From the NCBI RefSeq assembly GCF_004798865.1, contig NW_025335761.1, positions 24,243,687 through 24,307,686 of the forward strand: a stretch of 64,000 bases of DNA, given 5' to 3'. This DNA comes from Varanus komodoensis. Its lineage: Eukaryota > Chordata > Lepidosauria > Squamata > Varanidae. The position numbers and the translations under genes were made by a program. The notes beneath the pieces were generated by a model, which was not told the DNA's origin, ran no database searches, and saw nothing but the letters and a program-made list of their open reading frames with translations. Below, one piece after another: positions 46,201 through 58,539 of the stretch. Numbering within the stretch: position 1 is the stretch's first letter; each line of letters starts with the position of its first letter.

Positions 46201-46990
46201 ACACAAGCTGTAAGGGAACTTTGGCTGAAAAGGGGAAGTATGGGGGATTTCCCCTTCTCAGAAAATATTTGAATTTTCAAGTCCCGCCCCACCCCCAGTG
46301 CCTCTGGAAAAAGCCATTTTTTCACTTTCTTCCAACCCTCTAGGAGCTAGGGAAATGCTAAAAATGTGTTAGCCCTCTTTTTTAAAGGGAAGCTGAATTT
46401 AAGAGATCACTGATAGTTGGCTATCCAGACTTGGTATCCCTTTAGGATGGGGGTTGAACAGTAACTGGATGGATTAGTGGTCAGTCCAAATTGCAAAAAT
46501 CATCGACATTGCTGTGAGGAGGAAGTAGGGTTTCACTACTCCCACAGTATCTCTTGGGATACCATTTGGAGGAATAGGGGGAAAGAGGAGGATGGAGGGA
46601 GCAATGTAGCCACAATGGACCCACTTGTCTGCTGCGCTTTGTAGAACAACCAACCCTCTGTGGCAAATTGACATGATGGGTTGGCATGATGTGTAAAACA
46701 GTCCAGATATTCTTGTTCAAAAGAAAGCGATATAGATGTGATGGTTTTGGTACTCTTTCCAGAATACAATTAGTTGAGTTTGGTCAGGGCTAAATTGAAC
46801 TGGATTTACCAATCTTCTTTATGGAATTTTGAAATATCTGTCCTAACTATTCTGTACTAGCCTCAAGAAAATACTAAGAGGCATCAAAAGCATCAGTGGT
46901 GATGATGTGAATTGGTATCACTGAGTTGGTATAATAAAGTGAATCTTATGTTCTCATGACGTATCTATACCAGTGGCAAAAAACTTCTTT
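43260..46990. other. No recognised gene; one motif of note
   Basis: No coding motif or repeat family recognised. An imperfect tandem duplication (CTCATGAAAG...GTCCTT) lies at about 44247-44299. The part near 44790-44990 is GC-richer and holds an RFX-type motif (separate entry). Confidence 0.5.
44798..44810. promoter_or_regulatory. Candidate RFX (X-box) site
   Basis: GTTGCTAGGCAAC is a palindromic match to the RFX consensus GTTRCC-N-RGYAAC type (GTTGCT-A-GGCAAC). RFX factors bind such sites at ciliary and other promoters by established knowledge. Nothing nearby proves that this one is used; no transcript or exon is visible. Confidence 0.35.
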
Positions 46991-46997
46991 CACAGAA

Positions 46998-47130
46998 ACT
47001 TTGTTTCCCAACCTGGTGCTCTCCAGTAATTTTGTCCAGCATTTTTGACAATTGGCCATGATGCTTAGGAAATTTGCTAATGAAATTTGAAGCTCAAATC
47101 ATCCGGAATGCACCAGGTTGGGGAAGGCTG
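46998..47130. repeat. Short fold-back MITE-like repeat
   Basis: Arms TTCCCAACCTGGTGC (47004-47018) and GCACCAGGTTGGGGA (47110-47124) match at 14 of 15 positions. The core has 'AATTGGCCATGATGC'. Same family as 30415-30523 and 51844-51945, and the best-kept copy of the three at its ends. Confidence 0.75.
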
Positions 47131-47545
47131 CTCTGGAAGGACTAAAACATTCCTTCTGCTGGTATCCTTAGGCTTCCTATTTGTGTCTTTCCAGTGAGTT
47201 ATGAAACTGGTTCAGCAAACTATTAGAAAAGTCTTTATCTTCCTCTGCATTTTTTTATAAAACAACAAAGCAAGCAAGCAAACAAACTAAACAGCATTGG
47301 TGCCTCAGTGCTTTGCTTGTAGTCCAAGAGGGTTCAATCCTGCATCTACAGGGTATACCAGAATGTGCCTGTTGAACCCTATGGTTTGCTGCCAGTGTTT
47401 TAATTTGTTAAAGTTAATTTTGCTAAACTATTTTATTAGGTTTTAATTTATTGATTAGGTTTTAAAGTCACCTTGGAAATCCTATGTTACAGAACAGAAA
47501 ATGATTAATTATAATCCATCAAATCACAATGTTATTCCCTTTTCT

Positions 47546-47550
<5 letters not shown>
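47131..47550. other. No recognised feature
   Basis: No gene recognised. A short AAGC-type stretch lies near 47266-47285. Confidence 0.55.

Positions 47551-47606
<56 letters not shown>
47551..47606. repeat. Compound (CT)13(GT)15 microsatellite
   Basis: Thirteen CT units pass directly into fifteen GT units, all uninterrupted. The GT part is a potential Z-DNA former and is likely polymorphic. Confidence 0.95.
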
Positions 47607-47610
<4 letters not shown>

Positions 47611-49085
47611 CTGAGGACAGAATTCTGTAATGGAGTATTTAGAGTGACTACAATTACAAGGACCCTTTTGGAGAAGGAAATCTGCAAGTTACAGTAGCAT
47701 AAAATATACAATTGTTGTGTAAATAGAGGTTATGTCTTTTATTTTATGAAGCCAAAAAGGAAAAAAAACATGATTATGAGCTAGGAATTTTTCTACAGAT
47801 TTTCCTGTTTTGGCACAGATGGAAATGAAAATGGCCCACACAGAATATGGCATTGTATCTTCGGTGACACATATCTGATTGTTTGTTTATGTGTTGTGTT
47901 GTAATCTTATGGCCTTGCATTGTATACATACATTTTTCATACCTTGCTTTTTCAGAGCTCTGTGGGAGGCAGAAAACATTTGCTGATAAAAATTTGCTCA
48001 CGAATTAAAATATAGAGATGTTTGTTGGGTACAAGTGTGGCTTATTGGCAATACAGTTAGCAAATTAAAAACACACCATTTCTTAACTGTGTTTGCATTT
48101 GCAGGCACAAAGGCAAAAAACCAGAGACATTGTGGAAGTATGGACAATCTGGCCAATTATCTATTTCAAGGAATGCAAACCAGTAACAGTGTTTTAATTG
48201 GGTAACATGACATTAAGATGACAGATGGTACCTTTAATTGAACAGATTCAAGCAGACAGATAACATGCAGCCATTATTCTTCTGTAAAGTCTTGGAGAAA
48301 TGAAAAAGCTACAGATTTGGAGTTTGTATTCATACTGTTTTCTTTAAGTTTCCCCTAACATGCATACTATGCTGTTATCATATGGAGGGGTCTGATGATA
48401 TTTCCTGAATGAAGAATTTTTTAAAGTCTTTCTCTATGCACTTTTTAATCATATGCTTGCCCTAAATTAAAGAAGCAATCTGTCCCAATAATATCAAAGT
48501 AAGTGAAGTCCATCAGAGATGAGATGGAGGCAAAGCCAGTAACAACCTTAAACTCTGAAAACACAGAGTATCCCACAACTGCAGACCAATCCCCTCCCCA
48601 TTTCAGAACCAGGAAATACAGGCATGGAATCATATTTTAGTGAGAAGGTGATGGTTGATGGACTCCAGTTGTTAATGTGAAGGTAGTTGGGTCCAAGGAG
48701 ACAGTGATGAGAGCTAAGGTAGTAAAGAAGGAAGACATCTTTCAATAAGAGCTGTATGATAAAAAGGTCCAGGGTGCATGTGTGTCTGTTTTTTGTTTTA
48801 CCGGAAGAATAGCGATCTTCTATAAAAATTGGTCAGGATGTTGGGAAATGGGGTAATGGGAAACGTTCCTGCACCTATGATGCTGGGAAATGATTTAGCA
48901 AACCAAGCTACCCTAAACTGTCAGTCAGGTTTATAGATAGTCAAGATAAGCTGTATGAAGAGTCTTGAATGATGAGAAGTCAAACATTCTGTGTAGCTCA
49001 TAAAAGCTGGCAGCACCATAAAAGTATAGGTTGGATCTATTTAGAGTAACCCATGATAGTTCATTCACTGATCATTGAGGGATAA
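47607..49085. other. No recognised feature
   Basis: No gene recognised. The last few hundred bases may belong to the Gypsy fossil that follows, but I cannot align them by eye. Confidence 0.5.
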
Positions 49086-49089
49086 GCTG

Positions 49090-49740
49090 AACAAAAGGTA
49101 GACAGACCCAATAACCCACTGACCAAAACTGGGCAAGATGATGCAGATTATTGCAAACCTTGTGACATTTGCTAAAGAGTAGCAGAACAAAAACTTGTTT
49201 CCATTCTATGCCCATATTAAGTGAGATCTTCAAGAGAATAGGGATTGACTTGGTGGAGCTGTTGGAAAGATGAATCCAGCAAGGAAAAAAATACATTTGT
49301 AAAAAAAGCTGATCATGCCTCTAGATACCTTCAAGTTGTTGCATTGGACAATCATAGACACAATGGTGGCAGTGGATGCTTTCTTATGGGCATTTTGTCA
49401 ATTAGGCTTTTCTAATGAAATAATCACTGACATGGGAACATCCGTTATGGCTAACCCAGAGACTAATGGGTTAGTGGAGCAGTTCAATGGATAAGCTTGA
49501 GACAGCAATTATAGCCGAGTACAGTAATTATTGGGACATTAAGCTGCCAAATCTCTTGTTCAGCTAGTGCAATGTTGCAAGAAAGCACAGTGTTTAGCCT
49601 GTCCAAGCTGTTATATGGGAGATAAGTACAAAGCCCACTCAACATCATGCAAGAGCAGTGGGAGGAGAGATTAGCCCAGGACTCCCATAAAATTATCACC
49701 TGTGTAGGAAACCTTCAGAGAGAAGTCATGATAAGATCAG
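49090..49740 (+). mobile_element. Ty3/Gypsy LTR retrotransposon fossil (integrase part)
   Basis: Plus-strand sequence resembles the integrase of a vertebrate Ty3/Gypsy element: a zinc-binding segment at the start, then parts of the catalytic core, then the region that follows it. No LTRs, gag, protease or RT were recognised nearby. It is a broken, internally deleted fossil with multiple breaks, and looks old. Boundaries are approximate. Confidence 0.7.
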
Positions 49741-49789
49741 GAGACCATCTACAGCAGGCACAGCAGTGACAGAAGTAGTGGCATGGAAA

Positions 49790-51360
49790 GCATGTCAATT
49801 ATTATGGTTCCAAGATCCTGTATTATGAGTCCTCCCATTCTTGCTCTTAAGCTTCAGACACCAGATAGCCTCTTTCCAAAACAGATTCTTTATGGTGACC
49901 CTATGAATGAAAGCCCTCCAAAATATCCTGTCTGTGGCAGCTCTTTTCAGCTTTTCCAAGTTGAAAGCTGTGGCTTTCTTTATGGATTCAATCATCTTGT
50001 ATTTGCCCTTCACTTTTGTCTTCTACTTTCTGATTGTATTCTCTAGTAAGTCTTTCCTTCTCATGATTTGTCCAAATAAACAATAAGAATAAAGTTCTCT
50101 AATTCTTCTGTGGTCTTGATTTTTGTTGCAGTCCTGCTTTTGTGCTTTCTTCTTTCATTTCTATCAGGAGCTGTTTCAAGGCATTGTCGCTTTCTGCCAC
50201 TACTATGGTATCATCTCCATATCTAAAATTAGTGATGTTTCCTCTGCCAATTTTCACTCCTTTCTCTAATTCTAACCCAGCTATGATTATCTTCTCTGTA
50301 CTGATTGAACAGATAAGGACATAAAATACATCCTTGTCTAACAGCTTTGGAAAATAGAATATCATTCTGTTTCTCCATGTTCTGCCCTACTTGTAACTTC
50401 TTGTCCATAGTGCGACTTCACATCAGGACAATCAAGTGCTGAGGTACGCTCAGTTATTTCAGGACTATCCATAGCTTATTGTGATCCACACAGTCAAAGG
50501 CTTTGCTGTGGTCTATACATCATAGACTGATCTTTTCCTGAAATTCTTCAGTAGCTAACATAAATGTGCAATATGATCTCTAGTGCCTTTTCCTTTTTGG
50601 AATCCAGTTTGGACATCAGGCTTTTCTCACTCATACAGGATAGTGTTCTTCGTTGCAAGACTTTGAGCATTACTCTGCTTGCAAGGGAGATTAATGGTTG
50701 CTGCACTCTCTTGCTTCTCCTTTCTTGGGAATTGGACAGTACATTCAACGTGGACCATTGTTTGTTTTCCATATTTGTTAACTTATTTTGTTAGGGTTTG
50801 ACCTTATTAATTTTCTGCAGATTGGAATAGTTCTATTGGTATCTTATCTACTCTACATGCTTTTTTCTTTGCACGTACTTTCAGACCAGCTTTCACTTCA
50901 TTTTCTAATATTGCAGGCTCCTCTTCATAGGATTCTACTTTGAAGAAATCTGTCATTCTCTCACCTCTTCTGTATATTCTTTCCAATTTCTCTTTATTTT
51001 CTCCTGATCAGATAGTTTATTCTATCTTTTTATTTTAGCATTCTTAATATAGGTTTGAAATTACCTTTGATTGTGTGATTTTAATTCTTCCCATTTCTTG
51101 CTTTACAATTTTCAGTTTGCCTTGATTCATACTTCTGATGTTTCATGATCCAATTGTATGTGTTGTGAAGCACTGGACTTTCCTTTCACCTCTGTGCATA
51201 TTGGCCACTTCTTTGGGTTTTGATCTAGTACTGTCATTAGTGACAATGCTACTTGTATTTGTCCTTTACCCTTACCCAGTAGCTTATTAATGCCTTCCAA
51301 CCTGGTGGGTGGTGGTTTCATCTTCCGGCTTTCACTATCTCTTGTTTCATTTTGCATCAT
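49790..51360 (-). mobile_element. RTE-clade LINE, old and internally deleted
   Basis: Minus-strand blocks run from 5' to 3' as the coordinate falls. At 51360-51127 there is a leader-like frame with 'LLGKGKGQIQVA' and 'VKGKSSASQHI', which parallels the BovB leader 'LLGKNKGPVLVA...VKGKFDAAK' at 35050-35200. Near 50510-50450 is 'CIDHSKAFDCVDHNKLW'. Near 50345 is an 'AVRQGCILCPYLFNQY' block. The frame 50365-50099 has 'FRYGDDTIVVAES', with YGDD in place of YADD. Near 50010-49880 is 'NLEKLKRAATDRIFWRAFIH', a C-terminal block of RTE-like LINEs. Most of the endonuclease is missing. Many frame changes; inactive. It is related to BovB but is a separate, older family. Confidence 0.85.
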
Positions 51361-51840
51361 AGGGTTCTGGAGGTAAGAAAATTCAGAATTCCCATATCCT
51401 GCACAGTACTAACTGGACTTAGCTTGAGTGTCACTGCTATTGTCTATGAAAGTTCCTCAATCAGTGTTGCCTTCAATTAGTGTAGCTGCCCACTAACTAC
51501 CTTTCAGAAGTTTCTCTGTCCCCTTACCATTAATGAGATTTATTCTCTTTTTCTTGATGTGACCATTACTCTTGAAGAGGATGGATGCATCTTAGTCAGG
51601 TGTCTCAGCCTTGACCATTCTGCTTTGGTAATTCTGCTAGGAGATGAGCCAAGCAGAACCAGTTCTGGCCTCCTGATGGCATTGTTTTCAGTTTCTTTGG
51701 CACTCTCAGATATTTGCATCATGTTAAGATGAGCATTGAAGAGAAGAGCAGAGGCAGTAGTGAGTGAGAAAACATTTGTTGGACATGCATGACAGTCCAT
51801 AATAGCTAGAAATCTCACCATCCTTTGAAGTTGTGTATAA
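51361..51840. other. No recognised feature
   Basis: The 114-codon minus frame at 51540-51884 shows no recognisable domain and overlaps the fold-back repeat that follows. Confidence 0.5.
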
Positions 51841-51843
51841 AGT

Positions 51844-51945
51844 ACCAGATGCTTTGAACTACAGTTCCCAGGATTTGTGACCATTGTCCATGCTGGCTAG
51901 GCTGATGGGTTTTGAAGTTCAAAAAATTTGCAGGTCACCAGCCTG
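51844..51945. repeat. Short fold-back MITE-like repeat
   Basis: Left arm 'ACCAGATGCTTTGAACTACA' and right arm 'GAAGTTCAAAAAATTTGCAG' are imperfect inverted copies. The core 'GACCATTGTCCATGCTGGCT' matches the family core. Diverged copy. Confidence 0.65.
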
Positions 51946-52768
51946 CTTTATAACCACATGCCTGTAATGTTCAAAACCACATTCAGAGAAGGTTTGCATG
52001 ACATGGTAATCCCCTTGGGAATTTTAACCACACACTGTGGTTAAAATTCCCCTGTGCCTGACATATGATCAATGTACCTCCTCCCTTCATTTCGTCTTTC
52101 TTTCCCCTGCACCTTTCCCTTCTTTTTATCCTTCTTTCCTATGGGAAATCTTGGGGAGCATATGTTCCACCAACCATGATGAGCCATTTAGCCATGGCCA
52201 CAGCTTGACATTTATCTATTTATTTATATTAAAATGGCAAAAGTCACAGTTAAAACACAACATCCTCAATCATATTTTGGGGTGTCCCAGAGGTGCTGCC
52301 ACAAGGATAGCCCCTTCATTTACATGGAGCCGACAATTCAGAGGCTAGCTCCTTGCAAACCCCTGCAAGACTGTGCATTGCAGAAAGAAGCTTTTCCTGC
52401 TCTTTGGGAGAGGTTTGCTGCTTCAGATGCTGTCCAAGCCTTCTAGAAACAGGAAGCACTTCCAAACTAGGAAAACTCTATGAGTGGGAGGCATTCTTGC
52501 CTCCTTAAAACACAAGCCTCTCCCCCACCCTTGCTCCTGCACTGAGGTTTTCCTCTGGTTTTGCAGTTCCCCAAAGTGCTATCCCTCAGGGTAAATGGAA
52601 GAACTAAGGGGACTGTTTGGGCTTCCCAACATCTCCCCAGATCCAGGGAACTTGCTTGAAAAGTGGAAAATTGAGGAGGTGTGTCCCCTCAAACACCATT
52701 TTTTTGCAGGTTCTTGGCTTTTTGGGTGGTGGTAGGGAATCTTGCGTCTCTCGGTATCCACTTGGAAA
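51946..52768. other. No recognised feature
   Basis: No gene recognised. A 'TTTATCTATTTATTTATATT' stretch near 52210 may be the tail of an old L2-type insertion, but nothing beyond it confirms this. Confidence 0.5.
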
Positions 52769-52769
52769 C

Positions 52770-53240
52770 ATGGAAACATAGAAACAGCAAGTCAGAAGGG
52801 GTCTCCCGGGCCATCTAGTCTGACCTCCAGCTCCAGCCGGCTCCACTCATGACATGCCCACCATGTGCATGTCCAACCTATCTTTGAACACCCTCACCAA
52901 TGGGGCCTCAACGACCTCTTGTGGAAGCCCATTCCACACCCTTGGGGACCTGACTGTAAGGAAGTGCTTCCTGGCATCTAAATGGAACCAGGGTTCCCTG
53001 AGCTTTACTCCGTTGGAGCGCGTCCTGTCTTCCTCTGCAGGGGAGAACAAGTCTCTACCCATCTCCATCTGACATCCCCTCACATACCTGTATGAAATAT
53101 GAAAGCAGCTCAGGGTCGCATGAGTGTCCCCCCAAACTTGAAGATTCTGCTGTAGGGGATGCTTTCTACTCCCCCACCTTTTACAAACAAACAAACAAAA
53201 ATAGCAGTGTGTTGCCAAGCTACAATTTGGCATGGACACT
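52770..53240 (-). mobile_element. CR1-group LINE 3' end, second subfamily
   Basis: Minus frame 52847-53239 contains 'GRDLFSPAEEDRTRSNGVKL', 'REPWFHLDARKHFLTVR', 'SPRVWNGLPQEVVEAPLVRV' and 'FKDRLDMHMVG' (family: xDLFSxxxxxRTRxNGxKLxxxxFxLDIRKxFxTxRxVxxWNxLPxEVVxAxSLxxFKxxLD). The frame stays open for 130 codons. The 3' end shows a repeated TTTCCATG/TTTCTATG unit (52765-52790 in reverse). It is better preserved than the other CR1 pieces here. Confidence 0.85.
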
Positions 53241-53618
53241 TGTCTGCATGGGCACTCCTTTCATCCATGGATCGCATACATTTACTAATTTCCTTCATAT
53301 TCTCTTTTCTCAGCTCATCAGTAAAAGTTGATACTGTTTCATGTGTTTGAATCTGAGCTGACTTTAACAGAGATGTTAGATTTAGATACTTTAGATTTTA
53401 GTTACTTTACCTGTTTGCATTGTATTTCTAAGTGCATTTTTACTGAGAGTGATTTATTACTAGAGATTGATACCACATGTTTCAGGAGATTCAGGCAGGT
53501 CTGTTATGGAATCTTGATGCTTCAATTATAGTTAAAAGGTTCAGGAAAACACCAGTCTAATACCTCTTGTAGCACATGGTGCCCACCTGATTATCTGCTA
53601 GATCCCTTTAAAGCAGAA
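53241..53618. other. No recognised feature
   Basis: No gene or repeat family recognised between the two LINE tails. Confidence 0.55.
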
Positions 53619-53620
53619 TA

Positions 53621-53850
53621 GCGTCATAGAACAGTAGATTTGGAATGGACCATTAAGACCATGGGGGCCAAACCCTGCTCCAGTGTGGGACAGACCATAA
53701 GCTCCCTAGGTCATTGGTTCTATGGTTGCACTAACAGTCACAAAGTTTTTCCTGATGCTCAGCTGGAACAGATGGCTTCTTGTAACTTGATCCCATTATT
53801 CTCTTTCCAGAACCTAGGAGGATGAGAAGAGATCTCTGTGTACAGCAGTA
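53621..53850 (-). mobile_element. CR1 LINE 3' UTR fragment
   Basis: The plus strand starts GCGTCATAGAACAGTAGATT and runs through 'TTTTCCTGATGCTCAGCTGG', 'CTTCTTGTAACTTGATCCCA', parallel to 11486-11760 (CR1 minus). Non-coding tail, diverged. Confidence 0.75.
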
Positions 53851-53869
53851 CAAAATCTCAGGATGTGTA

Positions 53870-53881
53870 GGGGGGGGGGGG
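53870..53881. repeat. G12 homopolymer
   Basis: Twelve consecutive G bases just after the CR1 tail. Confidence 0.95.
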
Positions 53882-54124
53882 CACAACGACGATGACACAC
53901 AAATGCCTATCCTGAAGTTCCATTTAGCTTTCTCGAATTCTTCAGCTGACCATGCCACTTCCCCTAGCCCCACCTCTTTTCTCCAACCTGTGATCATTTG
54001 GTGGTAGTCTGGCTTTTGTGCAGTTTTCCTCCCAACATTCTGAACTCTTTAAATCCCCTGCATGCTTAGTTACTGGGAGTAAGAACTTTCAGCTTCAATA
54101 TGCTGTTATTCTTTGTATTTTACC

Positions 54125-54600
54125 CCCGCCCCTTTGACTTTGGCCCATTTGTACCCTGCTCTACCAAAAATTGCATTCAAGGCATTTTGCAATTATTAAT
54201 AAAACTTGATTAAAAATAATAAAATGCATTAAAACAATGAAAGATAATTAAAAATGCAATAATAACAGAGTAAAAGCAGTTCAAAACACTTGTTCACACA
54301 CTGAGAACCTGCTTAAATAAAGAGATCTTTGCTCGCTGGCAGGAAGACAGCAAAGAGGGAGTGAACCTGGCCTCTCTTGGCAAGGAAACTTCCACAGCTG
54401 GGAAGTGACCACCAAGAAGGCTGTCTTCCACATTGCCACCAAATTTGCCTCTGAAGACAGTGATCTCCAAGGATCCCAAGGTCTAGAATGCACTGTCTGA
54501 TCCAGCCATGTATCTGTGATACAGGACAGGAAGACTCAGATTTGGACTCCATATTTTCCCAGAAAGACAAGCTCACCAAATCCTCCCTAAGCATGCTCAA
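54125..54600 (-). mobile_element. L2 LINE 3' end
   Basis: Minus-strand coding remnant 'VSLPREARFTPSLLSSCQRA' then 'KISLFKQVLS' (frame 54294-54479) fits the L2 C-terminus (WNSLPREARLxPSLLSFRRQAKTFLF). An A/T-rich 3' UTR with AATAAAA-type words lies at 54175-54290. The 5' edge near 54600 is approximate. Confidence 0.75.
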
Positions 54601-57600
54601 AATTACAAAATCTCATTGTTGCCTATACTAGAATGTCAACCTTGGAGGGAAAACCAGCCTTGGAAAAAATTGTTTTAATAAGACTTTATCTTAGTGTAAA
54701 ATTACAAATAAGAATATTTTTGTGAGGCATTGTACAGGCCTACTATCTTGACACTTCATAGGCATAGACACTTAAGATACATGGAGCATAGTAAAGCAAT
54801 ATTTAGGTTCTTGTGCCATCTTGTGGCCAAAGTATAAGTTTCATAGGATAAGAAATTTGGAAATTTCCCTTTAGAGTCTTATGCCCATGACACTAACTTG
54901 CTTATTGTGGTTTGCAGTTTCATAGACTACATAATCAGATTCATGAAGTCGGCTCAGTTCATGAATCTATATGCTACAATAAAGGTATTAGTGTGCAATC
55001 CTGTTCAGGTTTAAATTGCTGGAGGGAAGGAGAGAATCCTGTAACTCCCGGTTTTTCCCAGCCAGTCTTATGGGATTGTGCCAGGATCATGTGCTTAGTC
55101 TTTAAAGTGCCAAAGGACTCCTGATTTGTTGCAACAAACTAATGTTGTTAACCCTCAAGACAGTTTTTTCCCAAAATAGGGATTGTTCCAAGGATTGTTT
55201 TAACAAAGGATTGACTTTGACCTTCTCTGAAGACTTGTGCCTATGTATTTGATACATTTGCTTGAAAGAAAGTCCCACTCATTTCAATGAAGCTGGGACC
55301 TACTTCATGCAAATAGCAGATGGGATGGTAAAACTATTCCTGATGGAGTTATGCATTGTTTAAAAAGAAAATGCATGCCCAAAAAAGAGGACAGAGATGT
55401 GTAAATAAGCCTGCATGTACTCATTCATACATAATACAGTGCCAGATTTAGGCATAAGCTGTGTGAACCACAGTTTAGAATCTTGAGAGGAGACTCTGAA
55501 TAAAACAAAATAAAATTCCCCAAAGGAACATAATCATTTGGCCTTCTAGGTAGCACTTAGGCGAACACAGAATAATTTGGATTCCTGAGAGAGTGCTCCA
55601 CTGTCATAACTGGGAATCTGCACTCCAGTCTTCCTCCTCTCCTTAAATGATATCAAATTATCTCCATTGCCTGTCTAAAATTAGGGAAATTACCTCAGAC
55701 AGGGGGTAAAGGGGGTGCTACAGGAGCCAGGAAGGGGAGGAGACTAAGGACACTAGGATACAAGCAATCCTGATGGTGCTTCCAGCCTCCTCCCTCTGAA
55801 GTGCTCAGCTAGATGGGCATCCAGCTGAAATGCAGAGTGGGGAGTATGGAGGGATGAAAATTGTCAGGCAAGCATCCAGGTTTGAGGGTGTAAGCACCAG
55901 GAACACTTTGTAAACTATTATTCAACAGGATCGTTAGTGACTTGGCTCTTCAAAGCTCATGATAGAAGTTTTTTATATATTTCATGGCATGCAACTAGCC
56001 ATAGTGGAGGTTCTGCTTCTTCAGGTTAGTAATGCTGAGCTGAGTATCTTCTCATTAAAAGATTACTGAAATGCTAAGTAAGAAATCATAATGTATTTTC
56101 ATTTGAAGACACTTACACTTGCCAATAGGATTACTATTGGATAGCTGATTTTTTGAAGTAATTGTTTTTATTATTGAGCATTCCCAAGTATGCATATAAA
56201 AATACATTTTAAACATTTCAGTTTCATAGTCTTTTTGTTAGATTAATTATATGAAGGTATTTTAAACTTGATATAGCTTAGGGCCTCAGCATGCCATAAT
56301 CTGGCCCTGACAGATGTGGCTTTTGAAATAATTACTCAAATGTGCTTCTATTTAGATTATAGTGGTGAGACCAGATGCCTGTCTTGGTGCCCATGTGTTC
56401 CCTCTTATAGTTCTTTATCATTAAACTGGACATGGACTGGGCAGCTCTTCAACAAGACAGTTCTCCATAAAGTAAAGCACATTGTCCTCCTTAGCATCTT
56501 TGTATGTGAAAGTAGCAGAGTGGGAAAAAGGCTCTGCTAGAAATCTGACCCATGACACCTCCCTTTCAGTAAGTGTGCATCTTTAAGTAACACATTCAAG
56601 AGTAAGCCATAGGAATTCCACAGAAAGGACAAGTGGGTACCCATGATCTGGACTCTGCCTATAGTGGGGGAAAACGGAGAAAGCCCCATCCAGATAGCCC
56701 CTGCAACCCACCCCCACTTCTCTAGAGTAGAAATTGAAAATGTACCTGCTCACTACATTTTTAAAATCATGTCTGCTCTGGGCCTGATTCCCTAGTCTCT
56801 GAAAAGGACCTAAGCAAGGGCATTATTGCCAGCTTCAGATCTCATTATATTACATTTGATTTTTCTCAATTCTGAGCTGATGCTTTTAACCTAACTGTAA
56901 AGTTAAAATATTAAAATTATTGAATTGATAAATTTGCAAAACAGTAAGCAATGATATTTTTGTCCTGATTACTATTGAAAAGTTTATATTGAGGATTCTT
57001 ATGATAAATTAGCCAAGCTTTCAAATGCATCAGGGTTTAAATACTTAAATGATCTGTAGATACTGGAAATTGTATCAATGGTGGTTAAAGTAATATTAGA
57101 TATTTTTGCTTCATGAACTTCACTTTAGCATGACACAGTATTTGGCAGTACAGGAATGTAATAGAAAAATAAACAAATGTATTAAGTTATCAGTTAGTAT
57201 AGTCCTTTTGTTCAGTGTATCCTGGGGGCTTGTGTTATACAAATATTAAGGACCCAAAACTATACTGTGAAGCTCACAATAAAAGCAAAAGCAAGCAAAA
57301 CCAAAGATCATAACATAAGAGACATAGCAAGGAGAGAGAAGCTTAAACAGAACCTAAAGTTCAGAGGTGATAGGTTCTTATGTGGTCAAAATTGCACCAT
57401 GTAAGCATGAGAGGAAGATATCAGCAGATCTAGGGTAACTCTAATCTTTGCAGACTTTTTTTGGAGAATCTTTAGAGCCCTGCGTTCCTTCCCCTAAGAG
57501 AAGAGGGATCAAAATCTAAAGTTGCCACTGAATTTTAATAGTGTTGGAAGAAAAAAGGAAAGATTGGCTGAGAGAAGGCCTGGTTGATTTACTACAGCTG

Positions 57601-58149
57601 GGAACTGGCAAAAATAGGAAAATTATCACGGGGACCACTGAGGCAGACATAAAAAGCATTATATAGTATTTTGTGTATTAGTTTTTAAATGTAGTACCAA
57701 AAATGAAAATTCTCTAAAATAACCAGAAACTGAGCAGTAAAAATGCTAATAAAAGGATAAAATATTGAAATTAAATGTAATCAAAATACAATTGAAAATT
57801 TTAGAGAGCAATATGTAATTCAAATAAGGCTACTGCAAAATCTGCTGTTGCTTCTTTTCAAGAATACTTGATAAAAATATACAATAGCAAAATACAAAAT
57901 CAATATAAATGCAATACTATGCTCATAACAAATGCAAATTCAAATACAATATTAACAGCAGAGCAATACAAAATCAAACCAAGTTACTTAAGACAATAAT
58001 ATTCATAATGTTAAATATAAAATACAACTAACCCACCCACTCAAACCCTCACATACTCCTGCACAGATAGGCTGAGAAAGCACTCTCAGCACAATCCCGC
58101 CTCAGCATTTCCCTTCCCAGTGGAAAACACACCAGAGAAAGGAAAAAGT
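54601..58149. other. No recognised feature
   Basis: Long AT-rich interval without a supported gene. A short piece at about 55258-55315 ('AAGTCCCACTCATTTCAATG') resembles the interior of the TGCAATCC fold-back family. An A-rich stretch with ATACAAA/AATACA words (about 57870-58020) looks like the 3' UTR of an unidentified retroelement on the minus strand. Confidence 0.5.
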
Positions 58150-58405
58150 CTGGTCTTCAGGGCCCTGCCAAGATGGCGGACTTGGTGTGGTGCAGCACAG
58201 CTCCCACCTAACTCCCATTGAGCTGCCTCTCCCTTCCTGAGCCTCCTTGGCCAAGGAAGAGGCAGGGAATCAGCAGCAAGAGCACAGCTAACCCTGTGCG
58301 GGTCCTGGTGAGCAGGATGCGACTGTCAGCGGCTCTGTTATGGACTGGCAGGGAATGCCGGCAGACTGGTGCCAGACCACGGACCAGCAGTTCAAAACCA
58401 CTGAT
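58150..58405. repeat. GC-rich patch with hAT-like end
   Basis: GC- and CpG-richer than its flanks. The right edge, read in reverse, is CAGTGGTTTTGAACTGCTGG followed by TCCGTGG, in the style of a hAT terminal repeat. No matching left end was found, so it may be a truncated hAT-derived repeat. CCAAGATGGCGG at 58168-58179 is a YY1-type core. Confidence 0.4.
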
Positions 58406-58539
58406 TTACTGAAACACTACAGAGGAGAATCACACACTACAGCATTTTGTTGCATGTTCTACTTGTCCATTATTCAACCAACCTCACATACAGAGCAAGT
58501 GAAAATTATTTGTAGGCTAGCAGTTTCTCACAGAGGAAC

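Noticed and set aside
51540-51884. 114-codon minus frame
   Set aside because: Overlaps the fold-back repeat and shows no domain.
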